The notes beneath the pieces were generated by a model. The model had not been told where the DNA came from. It did no database searches and saw nothing but the letters and a program-made list of their open reading frames with translations. Shown piece by piece: positions 1 through 10,629 of a stretch of DNA of 64,000 bases (within the stretch, counting starts at the first letter, position 1; every line of letters starts with the position of its first letter). This stretch comes from Macrothele yani (taxonomy: Eukaryota; Arthropoda; Arachnida; Araneae; Macrothelidae), in assembly GCA_039090855.1 (NCBI GenBank), contig CM077010.1, forward strand, positions 45,650,905 to 45,714,904, in the 5' to 3' direction. A program made the translations under genes and the position numbers.

Positions 1-159
1 TGTAAAGAGTGAGAATGGCAAAGCTGTCCGGTAATCCTACCAGCTAAACGGACACCTTTAAAAGAGGCTTCACCATAGGACTACATACGGCTGGTTGGTC
101 CATGAGTCGCCTTTTAGCTGAGACGCGTAGTTATGCAACAACTGTCGGCCGAATATGAA

Positions 160-475
160 AGATATCAAGAGACATTTGCAATGAGAAACGCTAAGTCGCC
201 AGACCTAAACCATATTGTGCTATCTACGATGGAAATATGAAAATAACGACTGTAAGTCAACGAGCTGGCAGGTTTGCTACCTTGAAAAAAGCTGTACGAG
301 CAGGATACAGCAATTGAAGCTTGAGTTGGACTGTTAGTGGAAGAAGTCGTCCGCACGATCGCTTAGAAGACACTTTGCGAGGGAAAGCGTTCGGCAGATT
401 GGAAGCAGGGTAATCGCAAGCTGAGGTGGCAAGATGGCTGGTCGAGTCGAGGCAAATGGTCTCTGATCTCTGGAG
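160..475 (+). mobile_element. Tc1-like element fragment, family A, N-terminal end
   Basis: This stretch is clearly related to the reverse complement of about 10140-10480: both carry AAGCTTGAGTTG, a GATCG..TAGAAGA block and GAGGCAAATGGTCTC in the same order. It covers the 5' untranslated part and the start of the DNA-binding helix-turn-helix region of a Tc1 transposase; broken reading frames still show RLEAG-x-SQ-x-EVARWL-like residues. Only the amino-terminal portion is present and it is frameshifted, so it cannot encode an active protein. The relation to the second copy was judged by eye. I see nothing recognisable in positions 1-159. Confidence 0.6.
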
Positions 476-777
476 TGTTACGTATACTCTAATTTATCTT
501 TCATTTTTAGTTACTTTTTCTATGTGAATTTGATTTCATTTTCTTTTAGTGTTTTTAAAACTCAACGCTATATTTTCTCTCTTGCGAGATGAGGTTAGCA
601 ACACTTCTGAGGTTAGTGATTATGACGCATGTATGTGACCTATAAGAACGGGAAGAAATAAAATATTGGAGAAGCAGCAAAAAGTGTGAAGATGGGGGTA
701 TGATATGAGAGGGTAATCGGCGTTTTTTAGTTGAAGTTGTGTCTATTTGAAGGTTTCGTATTGTGCTGTTGTATATA
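476..777. other. Intergenic, nothing recognised
   Basis: AT-rich sequence between a Tc1 fragment and the next complete Tc1 element. No conserved reading frame, tandem repeat or inverted repeat was seen. Confidence 0.5.
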
Positions 778-2179
778 CACTGCTGGCCACCCAAAAAGCA
801 ACACCAAGAAGGACACGAGATAGCAAAGCCAGATTTATTGGACACATAACAACAAATACAAAGATGAAACGATTGAGCTTACAGGCCCGTGCGACTTGCG
901 GAACACACAGACATCAATAGTTCGTGTGGTTTCTATGGCTGGCCATAGCGGCCGCTACACGCCACGGCATCGAACGAAAGAGGCATTGGATATGGGCTTG
1001 GGGTATGTCGGTCCACGGCTGCTTCCACACGTTGCCACAGTTCATCAAGTGTAGCCGCGGGTGGTGCTTGCCGGACCACTCGATTGCCGATCAGCGACCA
1101 GACGTGTTCGATAGGCGACATATCGGGAGAACAGGCGGGCCACGGCAGCAGTGACACCTGGTGAGCCGTGAAGAATTGTTGCACCATGCGTGCCACGTGC
1201 GGGCGCGCATTGTGCTGTTGAAACGTGGCCGCTGGCAAGTCCTGCAGGTAAGGGAGGACTACTGGCTCCAAAACGTCGGAGATGTAGCGGTGGCTGTTGA
1301 GTGTGCCGGCGATGCGTACCAGATGGGTGCGGGGGTTCATATTCAATTGCGCCCCAAACCATAACGCCAGGCGACGGACCGGTATGGCGATGCATAATGC
1401 AGGCGTCATACAGTCTATTCCCGCGGTGCCGCCACACGCGGATCCGACCATCGTGGTGTTGCAGACAGAAACGGGATTCGTCGGAGAAGACAATATCGTG
1501 CCATTCCGTAGTCCCGGTGCGGCGTTCAAGGGCCCACTGCCGCCGCACTCGCCGGTGGTGTAACGTCAATGGTAATCGAAGCAATGGGCGCCATACGACA
1601 AGTTCCCAATCCTGCAGACGACGTCGAACGGTACGTGCTGACACAGGTTGTTGCGCATTACACCCTAATTCCTGCGCTAACGTTCGTGATGTGGCAGTGC
1701 GAGCAGTCAATTCCCGCCGCACAACATGCCGGTCCTCTCGTTCGGCGGTGTGCCGCGGCTGCGGCAATCGCTCACGTCGGTCCGTCCGTCCCTCCTGCAT
1801 CCACCGAATCCATACTCGCCTCACTGTGGCTGTATGTCGTCCCACACGGGCGCCGATGTCTCGGTACGATAAACCGATGTCGCGATAGGCCACTATTCTT
1901 CCTCTGTCGAACTCCGAAACGTGCTGGAATGACTGCCGTATTCTGCGACGAGGCATCAGGAAGCTTCCCACGCACAGCACAACTCACTTTCACTACGTAC
2001 ACCCCGCCTGCTGTGCACCCTTCTTATAGTGCTTCTCGGTGGCGTGCAGGGTGCACATGACTTGTATATGCACTGCAATGCTAATCGTTAGCATGTCCTC
2101 TCGCGGGCGAATCATGCTGCGATTTTCAGGCCAATCGGATGCTTCCTTCTTGGTGTTGCAATTTGGGTGGACAGCAGTG
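778..2179 (-). mobile_element. Complete Tc1-like transposon, family C, copy 1
   Basis: The element is bounded by terminal inverted repeats of about 37 bp that begin CACTGCTGGCCACCC and contain GCAACACCAAGAAGG; the right end reads as their reverse complement with a few mismatches. TA dinucleotides at 776-777 and 2180-2181 are the expected Tc1/mariner target duplication. At 1402 bp it is a normal size for an autonomous Tc1 element with a single intronless transposase gene, which lies on the minus strand. A second copy with the same termini lies at 16230-17661, and a 141-bp piece of the 5' leader is found inside a different element at 7993-8133. Confidence 0.93.
933..1956 (-). pseudogene. Tc1-like transposase pseudogene (family C, copy 1)
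   Basis: The minus-strand gene starts with MPRRRIRQ at about 1956 and runs to a stop near 933, about 340 codons, the usual Tc1 length. The first ~120 residues carry the helix-turn-helix pair (FDRGRIVAYRDIGLSYRDI, then RTLAQELG and a VSARTVRRRL segment), followed by the first catalytic Asp in IVFSDESRF and the GVMVWGAI motif. Near 1340-1350 the frame shifts by one. Downstream, the second catalytic position reads FQQHNARPH, so the expected Asp is His; the Glu survives in SPIEHVW, 34 residues further on. Frameshift plus loss of the second Asp make it a dead DD34E transposase. Confidence 0.9.
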
Positions 2180-2572
2180 TATTTTACATTTTTTATGTAC
2201 TTAATGAGTCTTCAGTTTCTCGGAAAAAAACAAGACTCTTGCTCCCTTGACTTACAATAATACCCTTTTTGGCATAGTAGTAGAGAATTATTAACACCAC
2301 CATTCCTACTGATCCACTTTAAGAAGTCAGAGTCTCAGTGGTGTTCTAATCATCAGTGCTGTTTGAATACAGCACGTAAATAAATAAGATAAAATATTTT
2401 TACTATACTGAAATATCAAAGTAATTTTAATTCCGTGAAATCATCAACAGCTATTATTTGAAATGCTGCGATATTAAAGACGAATATTTCAACATTATTA
2501 ATGACCTATGAAAAAGCAATGAAACAGCTTCGATTGTTCGAAAAATTAACACATGCGAAAGTTTAACACATC
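2180..2572. other. Intergenic, nothing recognised
   Basis: AT-rich sequence between a Tc1 element and a mariner. No motif, conserved frame or repeat was recognised. Confidence 0.5.
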
Positions 2573-3085
2573 AGGTCGTTCGGAAAATACTGGCCGATTT
2601 TCTGAGGAGCCACAATCAACTCGACCACAATGTTTGTTGATCAAACTTATCGCAGCTCTATTCGTGCGAACTGAAGGGTGACTTAGACGCCACATACACT
2701 CCATATTCGGTTCAGCTGCAGTCTTTGCTACTCGTGTGAGAGTGGTCTGTACATTATGTAAGGAAAGAGTGAGTTGCGAGTGATTCTGCTTCATGATTTC
2801 AAATTGGGCAGTAATGCAGCACAAACCTACCGTAGTGTGGTATGGGACGAGGAGGCAATATTTGAACGTACTGTTCGTTGGTTGTTTGAAAAGCTTGGTT
2901 TCGATGACACGAGCCTGCAAGATGAGAAGGACGGACGAAGACATTTGGTCATTGATAACGACGCTCTGAAGGGGCAAATGTGGTGTCGAATCCTCGCGTC
3001 ATAATCAGAAAACTGGGTAAACATTACAATGAGTCGGTGTCAACCATTTTCGAACATTTCCACCAATTTATTAAGGTTAAGAAAC

Positions 3086-3612
3086 TGTGCGAGGCTCCAA
3101 GAAGCAACCTGCCATAATGCTTGGCAGTTAGCGGGTGTGAGTCTGGGGGAATTCGAGGCCGCTGTGGTGTAGTGGAAGCATATCCGGCACGAAAATGGAA
3201 GACCCTGGGTTTGATTCCCGATGGCGGCCAATGAGAATTTTTCCGTGACTCACTTATAAGCGTGGAAAGAGCGAAAACCTTTGTTTTATGTTCCTGGTCC
3301 ACGTCAAATGTTATTAATTATTCATTCGCCTTGTAATTATTTCTTCTGTTGCTGCTTACCATCTTTGGTGAATCCCCAGCACCGTGCGGGGCTCCAAGAA
3401 ACAACCGGCTATAAGGCTTGGCATTTAGCGGGTGTGAGTCTGGAGGAATTCGAGGCCTCTGTGGTGTAGTGGAAGCATATCCGGCGCGTAACTGGAAGAC
3501 CCTTGGTTCGATTCCTGGTGGCGGCCAATGAGAATTTTTCCATGACTCACTTATAAACGTGGATTGAGCGAAGACCTTTGTTTGATGTTCCTGGTTCACG
3601 TCAAATGTCTGT
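3086..3612 (+). mobile_element. tRNA-derived SINE, tandem dimer, inserted in mariner
   Basis: Two related ~225-bp units (about 3086-3310 and 3388-3612) each contain a GCTCCAAGAA leader, then a tRNA-like head with an A-box-like GTGGTGTAGTGGAAGC and a B-box-like GGTTTGATTCCCG / GGTTCGATTCCTG, then a tail ending GTTCCTGGT(C/T)CACGTCAAATG. A ~75-bp unrelated-looking spacer lies between them. The pair is flanked by TTAAGAAACT at about 3075-3084 and 3613-3622. This suggests that the dimer integrated as one unit, by target-primed reverse transcription, into the KVKKL codons of the mariner. The source tRNA was not identified. Confidence 0.75.
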
Positions 3613-4160
3613 ATTAAGAAACTCGATACGTGGGTCCCACACTAATCGGGTTTCTTAACCTTAATCTCTAACCGGTGTTGTTTCTGACGGAGCATTAGAA
3701 ACAACACCGGCTTGAGATATACAGTAACCTTCAGCTTTGCATCGAAAGGAAGCCCCTACTTGATTACTTTGTAACCTATGATGAAACGTGGGTGTCATAC
3801 GACAACCGTAAGCAATCTGGACAGTGGCTGAACCAGGGTGAACCACCAAAACAACATCCATAACCAAGGTTGACGCCAAAGAAGGTTTTGTTGAGAGTGG
3901 GGTTGACTTCTTACGACGTCATGCACCACAGGTTCCTGAATGCTGGTGAAAGCATTACCTGAGACACAAACTGTGAAGAATTCGACCGAATGCACCAAAA
4001 GTTGTGTTACGAACAACCATCTTTGGTGAACAGGACGGGTCCTATTCTCCACCATGATAACGCAAGACCACACGCGCCACAAATGGCGAAACATAAACTA
4101 CACGAACTGAGGTTAGAAACCCTCTCACTTCCATCCCACTCGCCTGACTTGGCACCTACT

Positions 4161-5288
4161 TATAAGCACGTCTTTTGTAAAAAAAGATCGTGCTTATGTT
4201 ACCGGTTTGTCCGTCTGTCCGTCCGTCCCCACGATATCCCTGCAACTATCAGTCCGATTTGAAAAATTCTTTTTGCATTGGGAACCGTGAAATATGCGAA
4301 TGATGATCCTTTATTTCGTTTTTCTTTTTTAGGATGTATAATTTCACCGCTAGGCGGCGTAAATGCAGATGATGTCGAATTCAAAAATACGTTTTATTCC
4401 ACATATTTGTTTCTAAAGATCCGATTGAAAAAATTATTCTATCTTTCGATTCCATTTATGTCGAAGATAATTTAAATATAGTTACTCTTTCAAATTACGC
4501 ATAGATTTTCCGCTAGGGGCGTAAACGTAAATTACATTTTTCCCGATAACTCTTCTTCTAAAACTCCGATTTGAAAAATTCCTTCTTTGTTGGATAGTGT
4601 TTCCGATGCAAAACGTTTTTCTTATAAATTCAAAATTTTCGAGTAAATCATAGACTTTCCGCTAGGGTGTACAAAGGCAAATTGCGTTTTTTGCGTTATT
4701 CCTGCTTCTAAAACTCCGATTTGAAAAATTCTTCTTGTATCGCATACAGGACATGATGGAAAATATTTTTCACATAATTTCTAATGTTTGGTAAAGAATG
4801 GTTTGGCCACCAGGGGGCATAAGTGTTAACTTCTGCTTCTGATGTATTTGTAGCAAAATCTGGGATCCTGAAAACTCGACCAATTTTTTTTCTTGGACCG
4901 ATAGTGCTCATAAGGAAAAACATTTTCAGAATACTTTCTTCCTAAAATAATGCATGGTTTTCCTACCAGGGGACGTAAAGTCACATCTTATTCTTGTCGA
5001 TATCTCTGTTTCTAAGAGTCCGATTTGAAATTTTTTTTCTATGGTGGAGAACGTTTCCGGTGCGAAATGTTTCTCATATAAATTCATGTTTTTCTTAACG
5101 CACAAATCTGCAACTAAAGGTCGTAAGCTCACAATTCCGTTTACAGCAATATCTGAGAGATTAAAAACCCGACTGAAAAACTTCTTTCTTCCGTCAGATA
5201 CTATTGTTTTCCATACCGATTCCATCGACTTTGAATAGCTTTGATAAATTTAATTTGCGTCAGAACGGATTCAAAAGACGTGCTTATT
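4161..5288. mobile_element. Non-autonomous inverted-repeat element with internal ~150-bp repeats
   Basis: The ends are inverted copies: TATAAGCACGTCTTTTG at 4161 and CAAAAGACGTGCTTAT at about 5272-5287. The left end also folds on itself, because a related GATCGTGCTTAT follows within 35 bp. Inside, degenerate direct repeats recur about every 145-165 bp, marked by TCCGATTTGAAAAATTC (about 4254, 4566 and 4713, with weaker copies at 4422, 5015 and 5163) and by CCGCTAGGGGGCGTAAA-like boxes (about 4346, 4511, 4660 and 4810). A TGTCCGTCTGTCCGTCCG stretch follows the left end. There is no coding capacity. Mariner codons resume on both sides, so its boundaries are secure. The superfamily is unknown. 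Confidence 0.7.
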
Positions 5289-5599
5289 ACACCCGAAAAT
5301 TCGGTGTCATCTCTCTTTTTCCACCTGTTCACGGTCTTTAGCAATTACCTCAAGGGCAGGACCTCCAAAAACCGAGAGGAGGCCTTCCGAAATTTTCTTG
5401 CATCCAGAGAGCCAAATTTCCTCCGGACTGGCATTGAAGCACTTCTCATTTACTGGCAGAGGTGTGTACCTGCTGAAGATGCCTTCTTCGAATAAAACAA
5501 GGTTGTGTGCTATTAGGTATGTCTCTTTCATTTTTACCCTCCAAACCGGCCATTATTTTCCGAACTCCAATATCGACCATTATCTTGTTTCAATGATTA

Positions 5600-6862
5600 C
5601 ACGTAGTAGAATATCTTTCGGTCATCGAACTGGCAAGACAGAGTGATAGAAATTAATGGAGATAGTTTAACCCACCTCCGTTTTGATGACGATATAGTCG
5701 TTTTGTAGAAGGTTCCTCTCAGAGCTTCTGAGAAAGATCCAGGAACTTGCTAACAAGAGTAACGAAGTGGATGAAGTACAGAAAACAAAACTAATGTATA
5801 GTTCTTTTACTAGAGCTGAAGAATTAGAGGTTGACGGTGCAAATTTGTATGTAACTGATACCTACATCTACGACAAGGATATCTAGCAAGGGACATAAAA
5901 GAAAAATGAAAAGTTGTATAAACTTGGCTGTAGTGAATTTGAAAAAACCACTGGAAGGGTTATCAAGGGTTATCCTCCAACATTTCTTAAAAAAGAATGT
6001 GTTTAGTCAACACATTCTTCCAGTTTTTACTTGTGGATCAGAGACATATATCTCAATTAAAGTGAACATTCAACGGACAAGTAAAAGATGTATGGAGAAA
6101 TGTATGTTTGGTCACATCAAGCATACATCTGTCACGGACAAAAAAATGTCTAAGAGCGTATGACATCATAAGCAAGGCATACGTCCTCAAGTGGAAGAAT
6201 TAATCGTAAATATGTTTAGCAGTATTCACACTGAATGCTGTAACACGGAGTAGAACTCCTTTTTCAGACTTTGGACTCTGCGATAAAAGCGGACACATGG
6301 TCACGTGATCTTAGCTTCTGCCACCTGTGCGAAAGAAGAACTTACTTGGTTTCCCCGCTAGGGTTTTGTTCGCAAGCTGCATTTGTTCACTTTAACACGT
6401 AGAATCTTTCTCCCTACTTTCAGAAATATGTGACCCTGTTATCTTAACAACAAGTATATTTATGCGATCAAACTTTCTTCATATATGGATTACCCTATTC
6501 AAGAAAAGTCAATTTTAAAGTCTCATCAAGAATGAAAGAATCAGCGCTCACACGAAGCACGTTGATATAAAGCTGAAAGTCATCAGAAATCTTCAACAGT
6601 CGACTTGAAACTGGAACACTGCAAAACCAAAGACATGACAGCGGGCATTTTTAGGCCAGGAAGTTACTACGCCAGCACCATCAGATAAACTCAACTCCTA
6701 TACTAAATTGAATATTAAAGATTTAGGAAAAGACCCAGAAAAAGAGCGCTTAGGTGATTGTAATCTGAAAGTGTGACAGAGTGGCATGGAGTTGTTGTGG
6801 ATAAGGTTTCGAGAAACCGTCATCCAACAAGATATTGAGAAGAATTGATGATGATAATCAAA
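5600..6862 (+). mobile_element. RTE-type LINE fragment, interrupted
   Basis: The plus strand reads INGDSLTHLRFDDDIVVL, matching INGDYLTHLRFADDVVIF of the long RTE copy at 59.3-62.5 kb, although the polymerase box is changed to FDDD. It is followed by broken equivalents of the post-RT region as far as about 6200. About 490 bp of unrelated sequence (6205-6690) follows. Then the RTE 3' end resumes (GGAAAAGACCCAGAA near 6730; GTTGTGGATAAGG near 6793) and finishes in GATGATGATAATCA near 6850, like the trinucleotide tail of the long copy. It begins almost directly at the right end of the mariner. It is 5'-truncated and inactive. Confidence 0.7.
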
Positions 6863-7582
6863 GTAATTTTCATAATCTCCGAAAAAATAGCTGAACGATT
6901 TATATCAAAAGTCTTTTCACAAAGTCACTTCGATTGCATTGTACTGAGGGCTGAACACCCAGATCCCACTCCCGCGTCATCTCTGAGCTACGTTCCTTTT
7001 TATCATCTAATAATGCTATCGTTTGCAGGTATTCGTGAATTGGTTCATTCCTAGGAAAAGATAATGAACTTTGTGAGTACTCGATTGTTTTTCCTTGTCT
7101 TCTGTTTGGAGCATTGTGGCTACTTTTACTCTAATCCTATTCTCCTTCTCTACTTCCTCCAGCTCGGATGGGCTCTGATCTGGATCAATGCCTGTCGTCC
7201 GGTCAGAAGGAAGGAAGCGGAAAATGAGCTGCCTGCATCATTCCTGATCCACGAAGCTCAGACAATCCAGTTAACAAAGGATCAACCGCTTCCTATTACT
7301 TACCTTATTGTTCTCCCAAACAAACATTTTGAAAGTCAAAGGTTGCATGAAACGAAATTCTTTCCACTTCTGGGTTTGGCCCTGCTTTGATTGAGCAAAT
7401 CTTAAACATTTCACAAGTCCAGCTTTCTCTTATTTATTTCTCCTCATGGTTCTATCTCGTCTTTGTAAAATAAAACTTTTGATTATACCATGGTGTCCAA
7501 AATTTACGTGACAAACACAAAATCATAAATAACGCAAAATCCACAGGATAAAGTCTAATAATAGTTGATACGGACATATATA
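6863..7582. other. Intergenic, no supported gene
   Basis: An open frame at 7064-7390 could encode 108 residues with a hydrophobic N-terminal third, but it has no recognisable domain and no homologous second copy here. I treat it as chance. Nothing else was recognised. Confidence 0.4.
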
Positions 7583-7699
7583 CACTCATTGAGAAAGAAA
7601 TTTGCGCACCACGAACGAAGCATCGGATTGAACTGAAATTTTACGGACTTAATGATACAAATGAATGATACACGTGATGACAAAAACAGAGCTGCAGGA

Positions 7700-8959
7700 C
7701 AATTACAGAGGGATCTGTGGCACGCAGTCCGTTCATCTTCACTATCGCCTAGCACCTCCTCGTGCGGTGATACATGCTGCGATACGGTCAGGCATGGAGG
7801 CGAACAGACGTCAGATGTGGTCCTACGGCAGACTGGCCCACACGTGTTGGACGGTGTGCTCCAAATCCCGGATAGTGTGGCACGGCGGCCGACAGCGTTT
7901 CAAATGGTCTCACACATGCTCGAAAGTGGACTGCCTACGTCATGCCTTGGACCGCCTACGTCATGTCCAGACACTTCCATGGCGTGCCCGCTTCCCACGC
8001 ACAGCACAACACACTTCCACTACTTACACCCCGCCTTCTGTGCACCCTTCTTACAGTGCTTCTCGGTGGCGTGCCGGGCGCACATGATTTGCGTATGCAC
8101 TGCAATGCTAATCGTTTGCATGTCCTCTCATGCAAACCCCGGGGAGCGGGCACGCCATGGAACTGTCTGGACATGACGTAGGCGGTCCAGGGCAACCCGA
8201 GCCGTGTGCGGGTGGGCATTATCCTGCTGGTATAACACACCTCGAATCCCTGCCAGGAATGGGAGCACATGGGGCCGTAGGATTTCATCCGCATACAGAT
8301 AGCCCGTCAATGATCTAGGTATCACTACTAGACCTGATAAGCTATCGTAGGCTATGGCTCCTCAGACCATAATGCCTGCAGTGGGGAAGGTGTGTCGCTC
8401 GGTTCGGATTGGGCCGTTGACCCGGGTACCTCCACACCCTAACACGATGGTCACCTGTCCCTAAAACGAAGCGGCACTCATCGCTAAACACTACACGTAG
8501 CTAGTCTGTGGCTTTAAACGTCGCTCTGCTCTGGCACCATTACACACGGAGCCGGCGATGTTCCGGTGTTAATGGCAGCACACGTAAGGAGAGCTGGAGT
8601 CGCAGATTCATTTCTGCGAGGCGTCGGAAAATGGTTCGTGGGCACACAGGAGCCGCTACATCTGTCTTTATAGTGGACCGAGGCTCCGTGGGATCCGTTC
8701 GTGCTTGGCGCACGATCCGTCGATCCTCTCTACCGGTGGTTCTCCTGGTCCATCCGGAGCCGGTCCGCCGTGTGGCAGTGCCGTCACGTGTCCACTGTTC
8801 CCAACACAGTCGGACGGTATAGGCAGAACGATCCACGTGGTGGGCTATACGGCGCGCCGACCACCCTTCAGTTTTCAGTCCGATGATCAGTCCTCTCTCA
8901 AAGTCCGTAAGTTGCGGGAATCGACGTCGTCTCTGGCGTCTACTCGGCGTTCTTGTCAT
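7700..8959 (-). pseudogene. Tc1-like transposase pseudogene (family D)
   Basis: The N-terminus at 8959 reads MTRTPSRRQRRRRFPQLTDF and continues with FERGLIIGL, SARRIAHHVDRSAYTVRLCW (first helix-turn-helix) and a PRTIFRRL second helix-turn-helix. After a frameshift the first Asp is intact in VVFSDECRFVLG near 8490, and the second in YQQDNAHPHTARVALDRL near 8200. The frame then runs into the insertion after WRARSP. The catalytic Glu resumes beyond it as TFEHVWDHLKR near 7940, and the end near 7780 has SMPDRIAACI. All three catalytic residues are still readable, but frameshifts and the insertion disable the gene. Without the insertion, Asp-Glu spacing would be about 32 residues. Confidence 0.85.
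7949..8188. repeat. 44-bp inverted repeat flanking a family-C Tc1 fragment
   Basis: Arms at 7949-7992 (starts GGACCGCCTACGTCATGTCC) and 8145-8188 are reverse complements with about one mismatch. They correspond to the family-D codons ALDRLRHVQTVPWRARS. The loop holds 7993-8133, nearly identical to 1968-2108 of the family-C element, which is its 5' leader. The natural arm is the right one, since it is contiguous with upstream codons; the left arm is the extra inverted copy. Confidence 0.85.
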
Positions 8960-9199
8960 TCAGTACTCTTGCTTGCGTCGGCCGGTGCTTTTCGCTTTCA
9001 TGGGAAATCTATTACGACGCCGGTTTATAAGGTTGCCGGTTGGTGCTTGCAGCACCACCACAGGGCGTGTGGTCATGCGCACTCGCACCACACGTGGATC
9101 ATTTGTATACCAGCACGCACTTTAGCTATTTGCAAAGTTTCGCGATTGTAACATGTTTACTTCAAGGTACGCAAATTTCATTGACTGAGAGTGTATATA

Positions 9200-10490
9200 T
9201 TTCTGACGCACGCAACATTACACAACAAAAGAGGAATGCCAACACCGCATCAGAAGGAAGAAAGAGCGACACAGCTGTAATGGGACTGCATTACTCCAAC
9301 GAACGACACAGCTCACACAACGGGCTCCAATTTTGTTTTTACAAGGATGTGAATGAGAGTTTGGGGAAATAAGTGCCACTTATCCACTAAAGCATTTCGG
9401 AAAACCGGGTGGAGTTTGGACTGCCGGCTTGCAATTGTTCTTGCCCGGGCCTCCCGGACATGCTCCCTCGGCTCCAGGTTAGGAGATCTCGCGGGTCACT
9501 CCTTCCAGTGAATATCTTCACACTTAAGCTATTCGTCGACCAACCTATAGGAACTGGAGGTATCGTCCATAAAAAGAACGGGGAGCCAACAGCGCCCCTG
9601 ATAAGCTGTAATAAGGCTCTAGGATGCTATCCCTGAAGCGTGCAGCAGTCAGGGTGCCTCCTGGAAACAGGTGCAGCGGCATGTTTCCACCCAGTATGAT
9701 ATCAACCCAGACTAGGTGTCTTCCACCACCGTAGTGGTCAATTTCTCTCATGTTGAAGAGAACATTTCGGCTTCGTGCCTAACGACGAGTCGTTGTACAG
9801 CCGTGTCTAGGCTGTGCCGCGACTCGTCACTAAAGAAAGCCCAGACCCATTGATCAGGGGTACAGGAGTGAAGTCGTCGGGCTGAATACAGACGAAACCA
9901 TCAGTGCCGTGTGGCGAGTGAGATACAGACCATTCTTCTTTTTGTATACAGACCTTTTTCGTGGAGTCTTTTGTAAGTTGTGTGCCTCGATATCGCTATT
10001 CCCTTAGCAGAGGTGAGCTCCTGTGAGAATTGCCTGACTCACGTCTCCCTACGGCGGCGAGTTGTTAGATACAAGCACCCTTCGTTTTGACCTGTTGTGG
10101 CTCGTGGGCATCTTTGTCCACTGTCTATGGCTTCACGTTATTGTTCCGGTTTCGTAGCTGGAGACCATTTGCCTCGACGCATTCAGCCATCTTGCCTCCT
10201 TAGGTTACGGTTACTCTGCTTTCAATCTAACGATCGCTCTCCACCGTAAAGTATCTTCTATGCGATCGTGGGGAGCCATTCTTCAGCTAACAGTTCAACT
10301 CAAGCTTCAGTTGCCTCACCACTCTCATATCAACGTTTATCAAGTTCGGAGGCCAGCTAGCTCTATGATGTATGGTCGTCACATGCACATTTCTATAGCC
10401 AGTACAAAGTTGTTTGTACGTCGACTTAGGGTTTTCCCTTGCACATGCCCAGAGAAATCTTTACAGTCGGTTGTTTCGTTTTAGACATAT
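9200..10490 (-). mobile_element. Degenerate Tc1-like element, family A
   Basis: The minus strand contains, in order, an N-terminal helix-turn-helix remnant near 10280-10140 (EDTLRWRAIVRLKAE, EARWLNASRQMVSS), a broken first-Asp region near 9820, GGNMPLHLFPGGTLTAARFR at about 9690-9630, and a C-terminal catalytic segment near 9530-9440. The latter reads RLVDE, CEDIHWKE, PARSPNLEPREHV with two stops between; the Glu survives but its surroundings have changed (NPIEH to EPREH). No open frame exceeds about 70 codons. The homologous N-terminal piece at 160-475 places both in one family. Outer boundaries are approximate and no convincing terminal repeats were found. Confidence 0.65.
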
Positions 10491-10629
10491 TCTCGAATTT
10501 GTCTTTGTCACGTTAATTTTGGATACCACTTTTTAATGGCTTATAACTCTAAATTAATCTTCCGCTTTAAGTTTCCATTCATTTATAGATTATGACCTAC
10601 AGTATCTTTCTTCAAGAGTCGGTTAGAAG

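Larger units (their letters stand above)
2774..5495 (+). pseudogene. Mariner transposase pseudogene, split in three
   Basis: Block one (2774-3080) shows the mariner N-terminus: VILLHDFKLGSNAA, an ERTVRWLFEKLG helix-turn-helix, VIDNDALK and, after a frameshift, an H-Q-F-I-KVKKL segment. Block two (3613-4160) resumes with KKLDTWVPH and carries the first catalytic Asp in TYDETWVSYDN, then LVNRTGPILHHDNARPHAP with the second Asp, and ends at HSPDLAPT just before the third Asp. Block three (5295-5495) is the C-terminus, with NYLKGRTSKNREEAFRNF and a stop at 5495. The third Asp of the DD34D triad falls at the insertion point at 4160 and is not visible. Several frameshifts are present as well. Confidence 0.85.
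2573..5577 (+). mobile_element. Mariner transposon carrying two nested insertions
   Basis: The left end (GTTCGGAAAATACTGGCCG, from about 2575) matches the reverse complement of the right end (GTTCGGAAAATAATGGCCG, up to about 5575), giving mariner terminal repeats. Between them lie three blocks of one mariner transposase (about 2774-3080, 3613-4160 and 5289-5495). They are separated by a SINE dimer (3086-3612) and a 1.1-kb inverted-repeat element (4161-5288). Removing both insertions leaves about 1.35 kb, the normal mariner length. The SINE insertion is marked by a TTAAGAAACT duplication. Confidence 0.85.
7583..9193 (-). mobile_element. Tc1-like transposon, family D, with a chimeric internal insertion
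   Basis: Terminal repeats begin CACTCATTGAGAAAGAAATT on the left and CACTCTCAGTCAATGAAATT on the right (reverse complement), with TA at 7581-7582 and 9194-9195. The element is 1611 bp. It is longer than usual because about 196 bp (7949-8144), made of a piece of Tc1 family C and an inverted copy of its own coding DNA, sits in the transposase gene. The transposase is on the minus strand. Confidence 0.9.

Noticed and set aside
1301..1888. 195-codon plus-strand frame opposite the Tc1 transposase (and similar long antisense frames at 16349-16954)
   Set aside because: GC-rich antisense shadows of the transposase genes; composition rich in Arg and Cys without motifs.
7064..7390. 108-codon open frame with hydrophobic start
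   Set aside because: No recognisable domain, no second copy in the window and no supporting signals; a chance frame is as likely.
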